From: Parahalioglobus pacificus
GTDB lineage: Bacteria; Pseudomonadota; Gammaproteobacteria; Pseudomonadales; Halieaceae
Assembly: GCF_014652275.1 (NCBI RefSeq)
Contig: NZ_BMYM01000001.1
Location: 186,001-250,000, forward strand
Length of the DNA stretch: 64,000 nt
Direction of reading: 5' to 3'
A program made the translations under genes and the position numbers. The notes under the pieces were generated by a model that was given only the letters and a program-made list of their open reading frames with translations, was not told the DNA's origin and did no database searches. Positions 27,999-38,748 of this stretch are shown here, one piece after another. The first letter of the stretch is position 1. Every line of letters begins with the position of its first letter.

Positions 27999-28856
27999 TC
28001 AGGGCTGCAACTCGCGGTGCCGCACATGCAGGTGAGGGTAGTCACTCTTGAAGGCCTTGTAGAGCCGGTCGGTCATATAGACCGAGCGATGCTGGCCACC
28101 GGTGCAGCCCAGGGCAACCGTCATGTAGCTGCGATTGCTGTTGGCATACTCTGGGAGCCAGCGCTTGAGGTACGTGCTGATATCATTAAAGAGCTCGTCG
28201 GTCAGTGGTTGATTTTCCAGAAATTCGGCGACGTCCGCGTCCAGCCCGTTTTTCACGCGTAGGGATTTCACCCAGTGGGGATTTGGCAGTAAACGCAGAT
28301 CGTAGATTAGGTCAGCGTCATTGGGTAAGCCCCGTTTGAAACCGAAAGACTGTATGAGGATGGACATCTCACCCTCGGCGTTCCCGACTACGCGTTGCCG
28401 TATGGCGTCTCGCAGCTCGTAGATCGTCATCTGGCTGCTATCTAGCACCAGCGAGGCGGCACTGGCCAGCGGTTCCAGTAGATCCCTTTCCCTGTCTATC
28501 GCGTCTGCAAGTGGCAGTGTTTCACTACTGAGGGGGTGTTTTCTGCGAGTTTCACTGAAGCGTTTGATTAGGGCATTGTCGTCTGCATCCAAGTACAACA
28601 CTGTTGTATTGAGTGCCTCCGGCAGTTCTCCCATGATGCTGTCGAATCGCGCAAGATCCTTCCAGGCATTGCGAGCGTCAATACACACGGCCGCGCCGCG
28701 GAAGTGCTGGAAAGGATCGCGCCGAACTTCCTTGACCAGGTCAGGTAACAAGGACACGGGGAGGTTGTCGATGCAGTAGTAACCCTCGTCTTCCAGCTGA
28801 TGCAGGGCTGTACTTTTACCCGATCCGGAACGCCCGCTGATAATTACCAACTCCAT
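27999..28856 (-). CDS. rapZ: RNase adapter protein RapZ
   Basis: In E. coli RapZ senses glucosamine-6-phosphate and directs RNase E to the sRNA GlmZ, controlling GlmS and hence cell-wall precursor supply. The 285-residue protein has Walker A GRSGSGKST (8-16), the Walker B-like VCIDARNAW, and the C-terminal RNA/ligand domain with FGFKRGLPNDADL, DVRFLPNP-like LRLLPNPHW, IGCTGGQHRS-like LGCTGGQHRSVYM and RH near the end. It lies between ptsN and npr with gaps of 3-4 nt, so these are co-transcribed. Confidence 0.96.
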   Translation of the reverse strand: MELVIISGRSGSGKSTALHQLEDEGYYCIDNLPVSLLPDLVKEVRRDPFQHFRGAAVCIDARNAWKDLARFDSIMGELPEALNTTVLYLDADDNALIKRFSETRRKHPLSSETLPLADAIDRERDLLEPLASAASLVLDSSQMTIYELRDAIRQRVVGNAEGEMSILIQSFGFKRGLPNDADLIYDLRLLPNPHWVKSLRVKNGLDADVAEFLENQPLTDELFNDISTYLKRWLPEYANSNRSYMTVALGCTGGQHRSVYMTDRLYKAFKSDYPHLHVRHRELQP

Positions 28857-28859
28857 GGT

Positions 28860-29318
28860 TCACCCGGGCCAGTTGACGGCCGTTTGGTAGAGCTGGGCCG
28901 GTTCGGCTTGGCTGCGCAGTGTGTCGCAGAAGTCAGTTTGGCTGAACAGACGCGCCAGCGAGGCCAGAATATCCAAATGCTCCTGGTGAGCTTCGTCTGG
29001 CACCAGTAGTACGAACATCAGATCGACGGGCTGGCCGTCGGGGGAGTCGAAGGGCACGGGCTTGTCTAAGGTGACCAGCGTTCCCAGTGGGTGTACGCAG
29101 TTCTCGATGCGGCAATGGGGTATTGCTATGCCGTCACCCAGTCCGGTACTGCCAAGCTTCTCCCGGGCCACGAGCTGGGTAAACAGCTCGGTGGCATCCA
29201 GGGATATCTGGTCTTCGGCAATGAGTTGGGCAACAGTTTGAAGCAAGCGTTTCTTGCTAGCGCCGGGTGCCTTACACAGGGTTCTACCCGGCGTGAGCAG
29301 TTGCTTGAGAACATCCAT
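28860..29318 (-). CDS. ptsN: Nitrogen-regulatory PTS EIIA protein PtsN
   Basis: EIIA-Ntr receives phosphate from NPr and adjusts potassium uptake, RpoN-linked and envelope functions in other proteobacteria. The phosphorylated His68 is in GDGIAIPHCR, followed by DLMFVLLVPDEAHQEHLDILASLA (split motif) as in the family. At 152 residues it is of normal length. It lies 8 nt after hpf and 3 nt before rapZ. Confidence 0.95.
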   Translation of the reverse strand: MDVLKQLLTPGRTLCKAPGASKKRLLQTVAQLIAEDQISLDATELFTQLVAREKLGSTGLGDGIAIPHCRIENCVHPLGTLVTLDKPVPFDSPDGQPVDLMFVLLVPDEAHQEHLDILASLARLFSQTDFCDTLRSQAEPAQLYQTAVNWPG

Positions 29319-29326
29319 CAGTGAGG

Positions 29327-29614
29327 TCAGTGGCCTCGCGCTTTTTCTTTGTGCTTGATTAACTGGCGATCGAGTTTATCGGCCAGCGCGTCGATAGCTG
29401 CGTACATGTCGTCTGATTCGGCTGCGGCAAAGATGTCGGCGCCGGAAATGTGCACGGTGGCTTCTGCCTTTTGCACGAGTTTTTCTACGATCAGGGTCAC
29501 GTCTGTATTGGTTATCTGGTCAAAATGTCGTTGCAGGCGCTCGAACTTGCTCTCCACATATTCACGCAGTGGATCGGTCACTTCGACATGGTGTCCGCTA
29601 ACGTTGAGTTGCAT
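29327..29614 (-). CDS. hpf: Ribosome hibernation promoting factor, short form
   Basis: A 95-residue protein of the short HPF/YfiA family that binds the decoding centre and, with RMF, makes inactive 100S ribosomes. Features seen are MQLNVSGHHVEVTDPLREYV, FERLQRHF, and MYAAIDALADKLDRQLIKHKEK, with the usual basic end. Its position directly after rpoN is conserved across gammaproteobacteria. Confidence 0.95.
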   Translation of the reverse strand: MQLNVSGHHVEVTDPLREYVESKFERLQRHFDQITNTDVTLIVEKLVQKAEATVHISGADIFAAAESDDMYAAIDALADKLDRQLIKHKEKARGH

Positions 29615-29677
29615 ACAGTGCTCCTTCTTGCAGTGATGTCAGCCGTCTCGGATTCGCCATCGGCGGCTACTGTTATT

Positions 29678-31153
29678 CTAGACCAATCTCTTGCGTTCGT
29701 TGGAGGGTGGGATCAGCAATGTGTCGCGATATTTGGCGACAGTTCGCCTTGCAACCTTGATGCCCTGTTCTTCCAACAACTGGGTAATCTTGTTGTCTGA
29801 CAAGGGCTTGCGTGGGTTCTCTGCGGCCACCAGTTTCTTGATCAGTGCGCGAATTGCGGTTGAAGAACACTCACCGCCGCTGGTCGTTGCGACATGGCTG
29901 GAGAAAAAGTACTTCAGTTCGAAGATGCCACGGGGGGTGTGCATGTACTTGCGCGTGGTGACCCGCGAAATGGTGGACTCGTGCATGTCTACCGCCTCTG
30001 CGATGTCGTGCAGCACCAGCGGCTTCATGGCTTCTTCGCCATATTCCAGGAAGTTTCTCTGGCGCTCAACGATGCGGCTGGCCACCTTCATCAGGGTCTC
30101 GTTGCGGCTGTGAAGGCTTTTTAGAAACCACTTTGCTTCCTGTAAGTTTTCTCTCAGAAAGTTGTTGTCATCACTGGTATCGGCGCGCTTCACCATGCTG
30201 GCGTACTGGCTATTGATGCGCAGCCGTGGCGCGATATCAGGATTCAGCTCTACTACCCAGCGACCTTCACGCTTGGTAACGAACACATCCGGCACGATGT
30301 ATTCGGTAGTGTCTTCACCAATGCCGCGTCCGGGCTGTGGATCCAGTGATTGCACCACCGACAGCACGTCGCGCAGTTGGTCTTCGCTCAGGCGCATACG
30401 TCGCATAATTTGGGCAAAGTCACCCGATGCCAGCTGATTCATGTGTCGGTTAACCAGCACTTTGGCCCGTTCTAAATACGCCGTGTCTGCGGGCAATTGT
30501 TGCAGTTGTATACGCAGGCATTCCTGCAGGTCCTGTGCGCAGACGCCGGCAGGTTCGAACTGCTGCAGCATATGCAGCACGGCCATCACTTCGTCCAGCT
30601 CAATCTCTGCTTCGTCGTCCTGTAACGACTCGCAGATGGCCTCCGGGCTTTCAATGAGCCTGCCGTCGTCATCGGTGGCGTCGATGATTGCCATGGCAAT
30701 GACGCGATCGGTGTCTGACATGCGGCTGAGATTCAACTGCCACAGCAGGTGGTCGCGCAGGGATTGACCGTCGGCGCGACGCGCGTCCTGGTCGTAGTCG
30801 GTAGCCTCTGGCGCCGGTGCAGGTGCGGAAGTGGGGATCAAGTCCTCCCACTGGGTGTCCACTGGCAGATCGTCACCCAGCTTGCCATCCCATTCGGCCT
30901 CGTAGTCTGGAGCGGCCGGTTCCTCAGCGCTTACCTGAGCCTCCTCGGGTGTATCCGCTTTTGGAGCCTCCTCTGCCTGTGTGTCGGAAGGGCTCTGGTC
31001 CTCTTCCATCTCCAGCATAGGGTTGCTCTCCAGCGCCTGTTGAATCTCCATCTGAAGATCCAGCGTACTCAACTGCAGCAGGCGTATGGCCTGCTGTAGC
31101 TGCGGCGTCATGGTGAGTTGTTGGCCCAGTCGAAGCTGGAGAGACTGTTTCAT
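29678..31153 (-). CDS. rpoN: RNA polymerase sigma-54 factor
   Basis: Sigma factor for -24/-12 promoters opened by enhancer-binding AAA+ activators. The 491-residue protein has the Gln/Leu-rich region I ([20 protein letters not shown]), an acidic region II (about 50-120), the core-binding region, the helix-turn-helix [15 protein letters not shown], and the RpoN box [10 protein letters not shown] (468-477). It is preceded by its own likely promoter in the 137-bp gap after lptB and followed by hpf. Confidence 0.97.
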   Translation of the reverse strand: MKQSLQLRLGQQLTMTPQLQQAIRLLQLSTLDLQMEIQQALESNPMLEMEEDQSPSDTQAEEAPKADTPEEAQVSAEEPAAPDYEAEWDGKLGDDLPVDTQWEDLIPTSAPAPAPEATDYDQDARRADGQSLRDHLLWQLNLSRMSDTDRVIAMAIIDATDDDGRLIESPEAICESLQDDEAEIELDEVMAVLHMLQQFEPAGVCAQDLQECLRIQLQQLPADTAYLERAKVLVNRHMNQLASGDFAQIMRRMRLSEDQLRDVLSVVQSLDPQPGRGIGEDTTEYIVPDVFVTKREGRWVVELNPDIAPRLRINSQYASMVKRADTSDDNNFLRENLQEAKWFLKSLHSRNETLMKVASRIVERQRNFLEYGEEAMKPLVLHDIAEAVDMHESTISRVTTRKYMHTPRGIFELKYFFSSHVATTSGGECSSTAIRALIKKLVAAENPRKPLSDNKITQLLEEQGIKVARRTVAKYRDTLLIPPSNERKRLV

Positions 31154-31192
31154 TGGCGTGCTGATAAGGCTCGCTACACGGTGTGTATTGTC

Positions 31193-31222
31193 AGTGTAGC
31201 GCTGGAATTACTGCCTGAGCAA
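31193..31222 (-). promoter_or_regulatory. Probable sigma-70 promoter of rpoN
   Basis: On the minus strand TTGCTC (31222-31217) and TACACT (31198-31193) are 18 nt apart, about 40 bp before the rpoN start. The -10 element overlaps one arm of a perfect 8-bp inverted repeat, CGCTACAC/GTGTAGCG, at 31172-31179 and 31194-31201. Confidence 0.5.
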
Positions 31223-31290
31223 GAAATTGGCAAGGAAATTGCGTGTTGGTTAAAGCTGCGCCCCCCTGATGCGACTGTGAGTGGCCTTTT

Positions 31291-32016
31291 TTACAGGTGG
31301 AACTGATCGCCTAGGTAGATCTCACGCACTTTGGCATCGGCGAGCACGGTCTCTGCGCTGCCAGAGGCAATGATGTGGCCTTCACCCACGATGAAAGCGG
31401 TCTCGCAGATATCAAGGGTATCGCGAACATTGTGGTCGGTAATCAGGACACCGATACCGCGCTGCTGCAGGTGGGTGATGATGGTTTTGATGTCATTGAC
31501 CGAGATGGGGTCGACACCTGCGAAAGGCTCATCCAAGAGGATGAAATCGGGCTCAGTTGCCAACGCTCTGGCGATCTCCACTCGTCGCCTTTCGCCGCCC
31601 GACAGCGCCTGACCCAGGCTGTCGCGCAGGTGGGCGACATGGAATTCCTCCAGTAATTCGTCCCGACGCGCGAGCCGCTGCTGACGGTTGAGGTCCGGCC
31701 GGGTTTCCAGAATCGCCATCAAGTTATCGCCCACGCTTAGCTTGCGGAAGATAGAGGCTTCCTGGGGGAGGTAGCCAATCCCGCGGCGTGCCCGTTCGTG
31801 CATAGGCAGTTCGGTGATGTCCTCGCCATTGATGTGGATGGCGCCGCGGTCGGCCCTGATGATCCCGACGATCATGTAAAAGCAGGTGGTCTTGCCGGCG
31901 CCATTGGGGCCAAGCAGGCCCACGACCTGGCCGCTGTCGAGCTCTATGGAAACGTCGCTGACGACCTCACGCCCTTTATAGGCTTTGGCGAGATGCTTGG
32001 CGGAGAGGGTTGCCAT
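31291..32016 (-). CDS. lptB: LPS export ABC transporter ATPase LptB
   Basis: ATPase of the LptB2FGC complex that drives LPS from the inner membrane along the Lpt bridge. The 241-residue protein has Walker [11 protein letters not shown], the Q loop, the signature [16 protein letters not shown], Walker [14 protein letters not shown] and the switch His in [11 protein letters not shown]. It is 4 nt after lptA. lptF and lptG are elsewhere, as usual. Confidence 0.97.
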   Translation of the reverse strand: MATLSAKHLAKAYKGREVVSDVSIELDSGQVVGLLGPNGAGKTTCFYMIVGIIRADRGAIHINGEDITELPMHERARRGIGYLPQEASIFRKLSVGDNLMAILETRPDLNRQQRLARRDELLEEFHVAHLRDSLGQALSGGERRRVEIARALATEPDFILLDEPFAGVDPISVNDIKTIITHLQQRGIGVLITDHNVRDTLDICETAFIVGEGHIIASGSAETVLADAKVREIYLGDQFHL

Positions 32017-32020
32017 GGGG

Positions 32021-32530
32021 CTACTGGTTCTCCTGCACGGTCTGCGCAGGTATCACAACCTCCACGCGGTTGCCCGTATCTCTGGCGCTGGAATCGGCTT
32101 TTACGAGCTGCTCGGCCATGAAGTAATCGATGGTATCGCCGGTCACGATAGAGCCGTCCTGCTCAATTCGTGCAGCCTCACGCAATTGCACACGCTCCTC
32201 ATTCTTGAAGTATTCGATCGTCGCCGCCTCTGCCTTCAACAACGCCTTGTCGATTTCGGGCTGCTGCTCCAATTGTGCCGGTGTGCCCGTTGCAACAATG
32301 CGGCTGGCATCTTCGCCGGTGTGGTAGATGGTAATGGTGTCCGCATCGATATTGAGTGTTCCCTGATTCATACGGACATTGCCGCTGTATACCGTGGTTC
32401 CCTGTTTTTCATCGCGCACCGCTGTGTCTGCCGCAATTTTGATGGGCTGGTCTTTGTCCTCAGGCAGTGCACTGGCGTTCGTGCTGATCAGTAGCGTAGC
32501 CAGCATTATCACGAGGCTTAGTCGGGGCAT
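32021..32530 (-). CDS. lptA: LPS periplasmic bridge protein LptA
   Basis: A 169-residue periplasmic beta-jellyroll protein that forms the LPS bridge between LptC and LptD. A signal peptide ([20 protein letters not shown], cut after ASA) precedes the family start [29 protein letters not shown] chose the ATG at 32530 because it begins the signal peptide; a longer frame to 32593 runs through the end of lptC. It lies between lptC (4-nt gap) and lptB. Confidence 0.95.
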   Translation of the reverse strand: MPRLSLVIMLATLLISTNASALPEDKDQPIKIAADTAVRDEKQGTTVYSGNVRMNQGTLNIDADTITIYHTGEDASRIVATGTPAQLEQQPEIDKALLKAEAATIEYFKNEERVQLREAARIEQDGSIVTGDTIDYFMAEQLVKADSSARDTGNRVEVVIPAQTVQENQ

Positions 32531-32534
32531 ACAG

Positions 32535-33101
32535 TTAGGGTTGGTTGCTGATGGGAACATAAATACTCTCCACGTTGGGCTGCAGTCGCACACGCTCGGT
32601 GATCAGGTCGGCTTCCATGCCCTGTGCGTCGATGCGGTTGGCGCCCTCGGTCATCGCTACAGGAACACGGGAAATTGCAGTTTTCGCCTTGAGATCCAGG
32701 GTCATTGATTGGGTGTCCAGCCTTGCTGTGCTCTGATCATTGATCAGTTGGACGTTTTCTGTGAGGAAGAGTTTCTGCGAACCGTGCTTCAGCTTGCCGT
32801 TGTCAGCCGACGCTGACCAAGTGCGCGCGTCGCCATCATGGGTGTAGATACGCGGCAGTGTGAATCGAGTCTCACGCTGTTCCGGAAAATCCTGCGCTTT
32901 GATGGCGCGAACAATACCTGATAACTCACCCGTTTCGTCATAGCTTGTGCGTTGTATGGCATACAGGTAGGTTTTGGGTAGATCACCGCGCCGCTCAGCG
33001 GTCGCACTGTCGGGTGTGCGAATGTCTGCGGGGCGCCAGAAATACAGTACCGCCATGACCAGGCTGAGCGCGAGCAAGACTTGTAGCGCCACCCGCAGCA
33101 T
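32535..33101 (-). CDS. lptC: LPS transport protein LptC
   Basis: A 188-residue bitopic inner-membrane protein: one N-terminal helix (about 5-23) and a periplasmic jellyroll that passes LPS from LptFG to LptA. Seen features are YAIQRTSYDETGELSGIVRA, LTENVQLINDQ and TQSMTLDLKAKTAISRVPV. Its ATG shares one base with the kdsC stop, so translation is coupled. Confidence 0.93.
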   Translation of the reverse strand: MLRVALQVLLALSLVMAVLYFWRPADIRTPDSATAERRGDLPKTYLYAIQRTSYDETGELSGIVRAIKAQDFPEQRETRFTLPRIYTHDGDARTWSASADNGKLKHGSQKLFLTENVQLINDQSTARLDTQSMTLDLKAKTAISRVPVAMTEGANRIDAQGMEADLITERVRLQPNVESIYVPISNQP

Positions 33102-33625
33102 TACTCGAACGCGGCCTCTGCATCGTCCAGTAGGCCTCTGGCGGCGAGAATAAACTCGCAGGCCTCGCGCACCGCGCCATTGCCGCCTTCAGCGCTGCTG
33201 CACCAGTCGGCAGCCTCTAACACACGGCGCGTACCATCACTGACCGTCATGCCAAGTCCGGCCGCACGAATGGCGCCAAGGTCGGGTAAGTCGTCACCCA
33301 TATACGCGCAGTCTTGTGGGCTTAAGCCCACATCGTTGCAGAGTTCACTGAGTGCCGTACGCTTATCCTCACGCCCCTGAATGATATGCGCTATGCCTAA
33401 CTCGTTGGCGCGACGTTGTACGATCTGCGAGTTGCGGCCGGTGATAATGGCCACAGGAATGTTGGCCTGCTGTAGCAATTTGATCCCTAGGCCATCCTTG
33501 ATGGAAAACGCTTTCAGCTCTTCCCCGGCATTACCGTAGTACAGCCGCCCGTCAGTCAGTACACCGTCGACGTCCAGTACCAGCATGCGAATGTGTCTTG
33601 CCTTGCTCTGGGCCTGCTCGCTCAT
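33101..33625 (-). CDS. kdsC: 3-deoxy-D-manno-octulosonate 8-phosphate phosphatase KdsC
   Basis: HAD-superfamily phosphatase that releases free KDO for lipid A-core synthesis. The nucleophile loop is LVLDVDGVLTDGRLYYG; the rest shows AIITGRNSQIVQRRANELGI and YMGDDLPDLGAIRAAGLGMTV (metal-binding GDD). The 174-residue tetramer-type, cap-less length fits. It is 1 nt after kdsD. Confidence 0.97.
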   Translation of the reverse strand: MSEQAQSKARHIRMLVLDVDGVLTDGRLYYGNAGEELKAFSIKDGLGIKLLQQANIPVAIITGRNSQIVQRRANELGIAHIIQGREDKRTALSELCNDVGLSPQDCAYMGDDLPDLGAIRAAGLGMTVSDGTRRVLEAADWCSSAEGGNGAVREACEFILAARGLLDDAEAAFE

Positions 33626-33626
33626 A

Positions 33627-34607
33627 TCAGGCTATCCCGGCTCGCAGCAGGCTCATCAGGTGTACAACGCCGTCGATGCGATTGTTTGAATCTACCACCA
33701 CCAGCGAGCTGATTTTGTTCTCTTCCATGATGCGTAAGGCTTCTGCTGCAAGCATGCCGGTGCTCACGGTTTTGCCGCCTTGCGACATGACCTCGGCCAT
33801 GGTGGTGTTGTTGATGTCGATCTGGTTATCCAGAGCCCGGCGAAGGTCGCCATCGGTGAAAATCCCCTGCAACTGCCCGTCGCTGTCGGCCACAGTGGTC
33901 ATGCCCAGGCCTTTGTTGCTGATTTCCAGTAAGGTCATTGCCAGGGTGGTATCGGCGCTGACACGCGGTGTCTGCTCGTCGCTGGTCATCACATCTTCGA
34001 TTTTAAGCAGCAACTTACGGCCCAGCGCTCCACCCGGGTGAGAGAAGGCAAAGTCTTCTGCGGTGAAGCCGCGTGCTTCTAACAGGGCAATGGCCAGGGC
34101 GTCACCCAAAACCAAGGCTGCAGTGGTACTGGAGGTCGGTGCCAGATCCAGAGGGCAGGCTTCGGTAGCTACTGACGCATCCACATGGGCATCCGCTGCC
34201 TGTGCCAGGGGAGAATCAGGGTTGCCTGTCATTGCCACCAGCGTATTGCCCTGGCGTTTCAGCAGAGGCAGTAGCGTCATCAACTCCGCGGTGGAGCCAC
34301 TATTGGAGAGGGCGAGCACTGAGTCGTCAGCGGTAATCATGCCCATGTCACCATGGGAAGCCTCGCCGGGATGCACGAAGAAAGCGGGCGTTCCAGTGCT
34401 GGCCAATGTTGCAGCAATCTTGCCGGCAATGTGCCCCGACTTTCCCATACCTGTCACAATCACACGTCCGGGCGTGTCCATCAGCAGTTGGCAGGCAAGC
34501 GCGAACTCGCTGTCCACACGAGCACCCAGCGCGGCAATGGCGTCGATTTCAATATCGATGGTGCGCTGCGCGGAGGCGCAGAAGTCGGCAGCTGGAGTGG
34601 GCGGCAT
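33627..34607 (-). CDS. kdsD: D-arabinose 5-phosphate isomerase KdsD
   Basis: Interconverts ribulose 5-phosphate and arabinose 5-phosphate, the first step to KDO. The 326-residue protein has an SIS domain (VTGMGKSGHIAGKIAATLAS, HPGEASHGDMGMI, SNSGSTAEL) followed by two CBS repeats (DVMTSDEQTPRVSADTTL and LRRALDNQIDI...AEALRIMEENKISSL). It is the head of the kds-lpt run, 16 nt after yrbG. Confidence 0.96.
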   Translation of the reverse strand: MPPTPAADFCASAQRTIDIEIDAIAALGARVDSEFALACQLLMDTPGRVIVTGMGKSGHIAGKIAATLASTGTPAFFVHPGEASHGDMGMITADDSVLALSNSGSTAELMTLLPLLKRQGNTLVAMTGNPDSPLAQAADAHVDASVATEACPLDLAPTSSTTAALVLGDALAIALLEARGFTAEDFAFSHPGGALGRKLLLKIEDVMTSDEQTPRVSADTTLAMTLLEISNKGLGMTTVADSDGQLQGIFTDGDLRRALDNQIDINNTTMAEVMSQGGKTVSTGMLAAEALRIMEENKISSLVVVDSNNRIDGVVHLMSLLRAGIA

Positions 34608-34623
34608 AGCCAGAGGGGAGGCC

Positions 34624-35598
34624 TCAGATGGTCACATAGACCCAGTAATAATACAGGCCGTAAAAGGACACTAACAACACCCCGACGGAGCGGCCCACGT
34701 ATGAGTGTCCCGCGGGTGCCGCCGCGCGCCGTCGTCCAACAAATATCGCAGCCGCCAGCATCAGTGTCGCGATGGTCATTGCCGCGTAGTCCCGCTCCAG
34801 CACATAGGGCGTCAGCACCATGGTCTTGAACAGTCCCGGAATGGCCATCACCGCCAATAGGTTAAACAGGTTCGAGCCGATAACATTGCCGACCGCGATT
34901 TCTGTGTGGCCGCGCAGTGCGCTGGCAACGGTGGCAGCCAGCTCGGGCAGGCTGGTGCCTACGGCAACAATAGTGAGTCCAATCACTAGCTGGGATACGC
35001 CCAGCTGCTGTGCGATTTCGACAGCGCCCCAGACCAGAAGGCGTGAGCTACCAATCAACAGCAACAAACCGAAGAAGAATGTCAGCCAGGCGCGTATCGG
35101 CTTCAGATGGGGGAGTGGTTCTTCGCCGGCCTCCTCAAGCAGTGCCTCATCCTGAGACTGGCTGCGAATCATCTGGAACAGGATAAAGGCCAGCGCGGCC
35201 AGCATCAGGCTGCCATCGAGTATGGATAGACGCCCATCGATTAACAGGATGCCCGTGCCCAGTGTCACGATCAGAAGCGTGGGTAACTCTACCTTGATGC
35301 AGCTGGGATGTACCAACAGCGGGGCAACCAGCACAGTGACGCCCAGCACTAAGCCGATATTGGCGATATTGGAACCTATGGCGTTGCCGACCGCTAGTTC
35401 GCCCGCACCGGACAAGGCCGCGGTAATGGAAACGAGAATTTCCGGAGCAGAAGTGCCCAGCGAAACAATCGTCAGCCCGATGATCACAGGCGACATGCCC
35501 ATATTCTCAGCAATGGACGCAGCGCCTGCTACGAACAGGTCTGCACTCCAGATGAGAATGATAAAGCCGACCAGTATGGTGGCGGCGGCGATCAGCAT
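34624..35598 (-). CDS. yrbG: Calcium/sodium antiporter YrbG (CaCA family)
   Basis: A 324-residue inner-membrane exchanger with about ten hydrophobic segments and the two alpha repeats of the family: VSLGTSAPEILVSITAAL with GNAIGSNIANIGLVLG, and VAVGTSLPELAATVASAL with GNVIGSNLFNLLAVM. I chose the ATG at 35598 because it matches the E. coli start and has AGGAAA nine bases before it; a longer frame to 35706 is not conserved. It is divergent from mlaC across 180 bp, where in E. coli mlaF is the neighbour. Confidence 0.94.
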   Translation of the reverse strand: MLIAAATILVGFIILIWSADLFVAGAASIAENMGMSPVIIGLTIVSLGTSAPEILVSITAALSGAGELAVGNAIGSNIANIGLVLGVTVLVAPLLVHPSCIKVELPTLLIVTLGTGILLIDGRLSILDGSLMLAALAFILFQMIRSQSQDEALLEEAGEEPLPHLKPIRAWLTFFFGLLLLIGSSRLLVWGAVEIAQQLGVSQLVIGLTIVAVGTSLPELAATVASALRGHTEIAVGNVIGSNLFNLLAVMAIPGLFKTMVLTPYVLERDYAAMTIATLMLAAAIFVGRRRAAAPAGHSYVGRSVGVLLVSFYGLYYYWVYVTI

Positions 35599-35778
35599 AG
35601 AGGCTGGTTTCCTGTTAAAGTACGGGCCGCCTAATCGAAGGCCAGTGAACTGCGTCCCACTTCCCGTTGTCATAGATGGTAAGTCGGATGATTGCACACC
35701 TCGCACGCGGCGCTAGGGGCGGGATTATACAGTCACCCGTGCCGGTTAGAAGCAAAAAATGGTCAAAGAGGCTGATTC

Positions 35779-36444
35779 ATGAAGAACCCCGTTAGAACGC
35801 TGTGGAGCACTATTGCAACACTCTTTATGTTGCTAGTTGTAGGTGCTGCTCAGGCCGATGAGGGCAGTGCGCATGCGCTGGTGAAGGCTGCGACCGATGA
35901 GGTCATGGCTGTGGTCCGTGATGCGGAGGACTATGCCGAAGAAGACCCCGAGCGCTATTACTCGGAAGTAATGGCGGTGTTAGATCCCGTGGTGGATTTC
36001 CGTGGTTTCGCCCGCGGTGTGATGGGTCCTTATGCCACACGCGATCGCTACCGCAGCCTGGACGAGGCAGGTCGGGAGAAGTTGCGCGGCCAGCTCGATA
36101 AGTTCACCGAGGTCATGCGCGATGGACTGGTGCGTACCTACAGCAAAGGCTTGCTGGCCTTCGGTGGTTCGCGGATCGAACTCACCGATGAGGGCGATGA
36201 AGCCGCTGGCGAGCGACGGGCCACAGTAAGGCAGCTGATCTACAGCGAACAGACCGAGCCGTATGTGGTGCTGTATCAGATGGGCAAGGACCGCAGTGGT
36301 GCCTGGAAGCTGAGGAACATGATCATCGAGAGTGTGAATCTCGGTGAGGTATATCGAAGCCAATTTGAAGCGTCTGCCCGCCGTCTGGAAGGTGATCTGG
36401 ACGCCGTTATCGACAGTTGGACCGTCCAGGAACTGGAAACTTGA
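35779..36444 (+). CDS. mlaC: MlaC-type periplasmic phospholipid-binding protein (Ttg2D)
   Basis: MlaC carries phospholipids across the periplasm between the outer-membrane MlaA complex and the inner-membrane MlaFEDB transporter. The 221-residue precursor has a signal peptide ending in GAAQA, then family segments RYYSEVMAVLDPVVDFRGFA, VMGPYATRDRYR, GQLDKFTEVMRDGLVRTY and GAWKLRNMIIESVNLGEVYR. mlaF, mlaE, mlaD and mlaB, its usual neighbours, are not here; mlaC is immediately beside the divergent yrbG and is followed by ibaG 121 bp on. Confidence 0.92.
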   Translation: MKNPVRTLWSTIATLFMLLVVGAAQADEGSAHALVKAATDEVMAVVRDAEDYAEEDPERYYSEVMAVLDPVVDFRGFARGVMGPYATRDRYRSLDEAGREKLRGQLDKFTEVMRDGLVRTYSKGLLAFGGSRIELTDEGDEAAGERRATVRQLIYSEQTEPYVVLYQMGKDRSGAWKLRNMIIESVNLGEVYRSQFEASARRLEGDLDAVIDSWTVQELET

Positions 36445-36565
36445 GGCGAGTCTGAGCCTCGCTAAAGCCGAGCTTTTCTCCTAAAATGCGCGGCTCTCGC
36501 CAGTGCGCATCAAGCGATGTGATATTGCGTTGCTGGCCTCCCGTCATACCCGAGGATTTTTTTTG

Positions 36566-38087
<1,522 letters not shown>

Positions 38088-38094
38088 GAGTGCC

Positions 38095-38748
38095 ATGAGC
38101 CGACCACTGATACTGGCCCTGACCAAGGGGCGCATCCTTAAAGAGACCCTGCCGCTGCTTGCTGAGGCGGGTATTGAACCACTGGATGACATAAAAACCT
38201 CCCGCAAACTGGTGTTTGCAACCAGTCGCGATGATGTTCGGCTGGTCATTCTTCGCGGTACGGATGTGCCCACCTACGTGCGTCACGGAGCTGCCGATGT
38301 GGGCGTGGTAGGCAAAGATATCCTGCTGGAGCAGGGCGCTGATGGTCTCTATGAGCCGCTGGATCTGGGCATTGCCCGATGCCGGCTGATGACTGCCGCC
38401 CCTGTGGGTTGGGAGCCGGGGCAGGGCCGTATTCGCGTTGCCACTAAATTTGTGAATGTCGCACGGGCTTACTTCGCCAGCCGCGGCATGCAGGTTGAAT
38501 TGATCAAGCTGTATGGCGCAATGGAACTGGCGCCGATCATGGATTTGGCCGATGTTATTGTCGATATCGTCGATACCGGAAACACACTGAAGGCCAATGG
38601 TCTGGAGCCTCTTCAGGAGATTGCGCAGGTGAGCTCCCGGCTGGTAGTGAATAAAGCGTCAATGCGGGCGCATTGCGATGCCGTCACAGACCTGACGGAC
38701 GCGTTGGCCAGAGCAGTTGCAGAAGGTGCGAGCGATGCGGCAGCTTGA
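38095..38748 (+). CDS. hisG: ATP phosphoribosyltransferase, short form HisG
   Basis: First step of histidine synthesis: joins ATP and PRPP. At 217 residues it is the short HisG, which lacks the C-terminal regulatory domain and needs HisZ; hisZ is not in the window. Seen: [35 protein letters not shown] and the PRPP loop [15 protein letters not shown] chose the ATG at 38095, 7 nt after murA. It overlaps hisD by 14 nt. Confidence 0.96.
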   Translation: MSRPLILALTKGRILKETLPLLAEAGIEPLDDIKTSRKLVFATSRDDVRLVILRGTDVPTYVRHGAADVGVVGKDILLEQGADGLYEPLDLGIARCRLMTAAPVGWEPGQGRIRVATKFVNVARAYFASRGMQVELIKLYGAMELAPIMDLADVIVDIVDTGNTLKANGLEPLQEIAQVSSRLVVNKASMRAHCDAVTDLTDALARAVAEGASDAAA

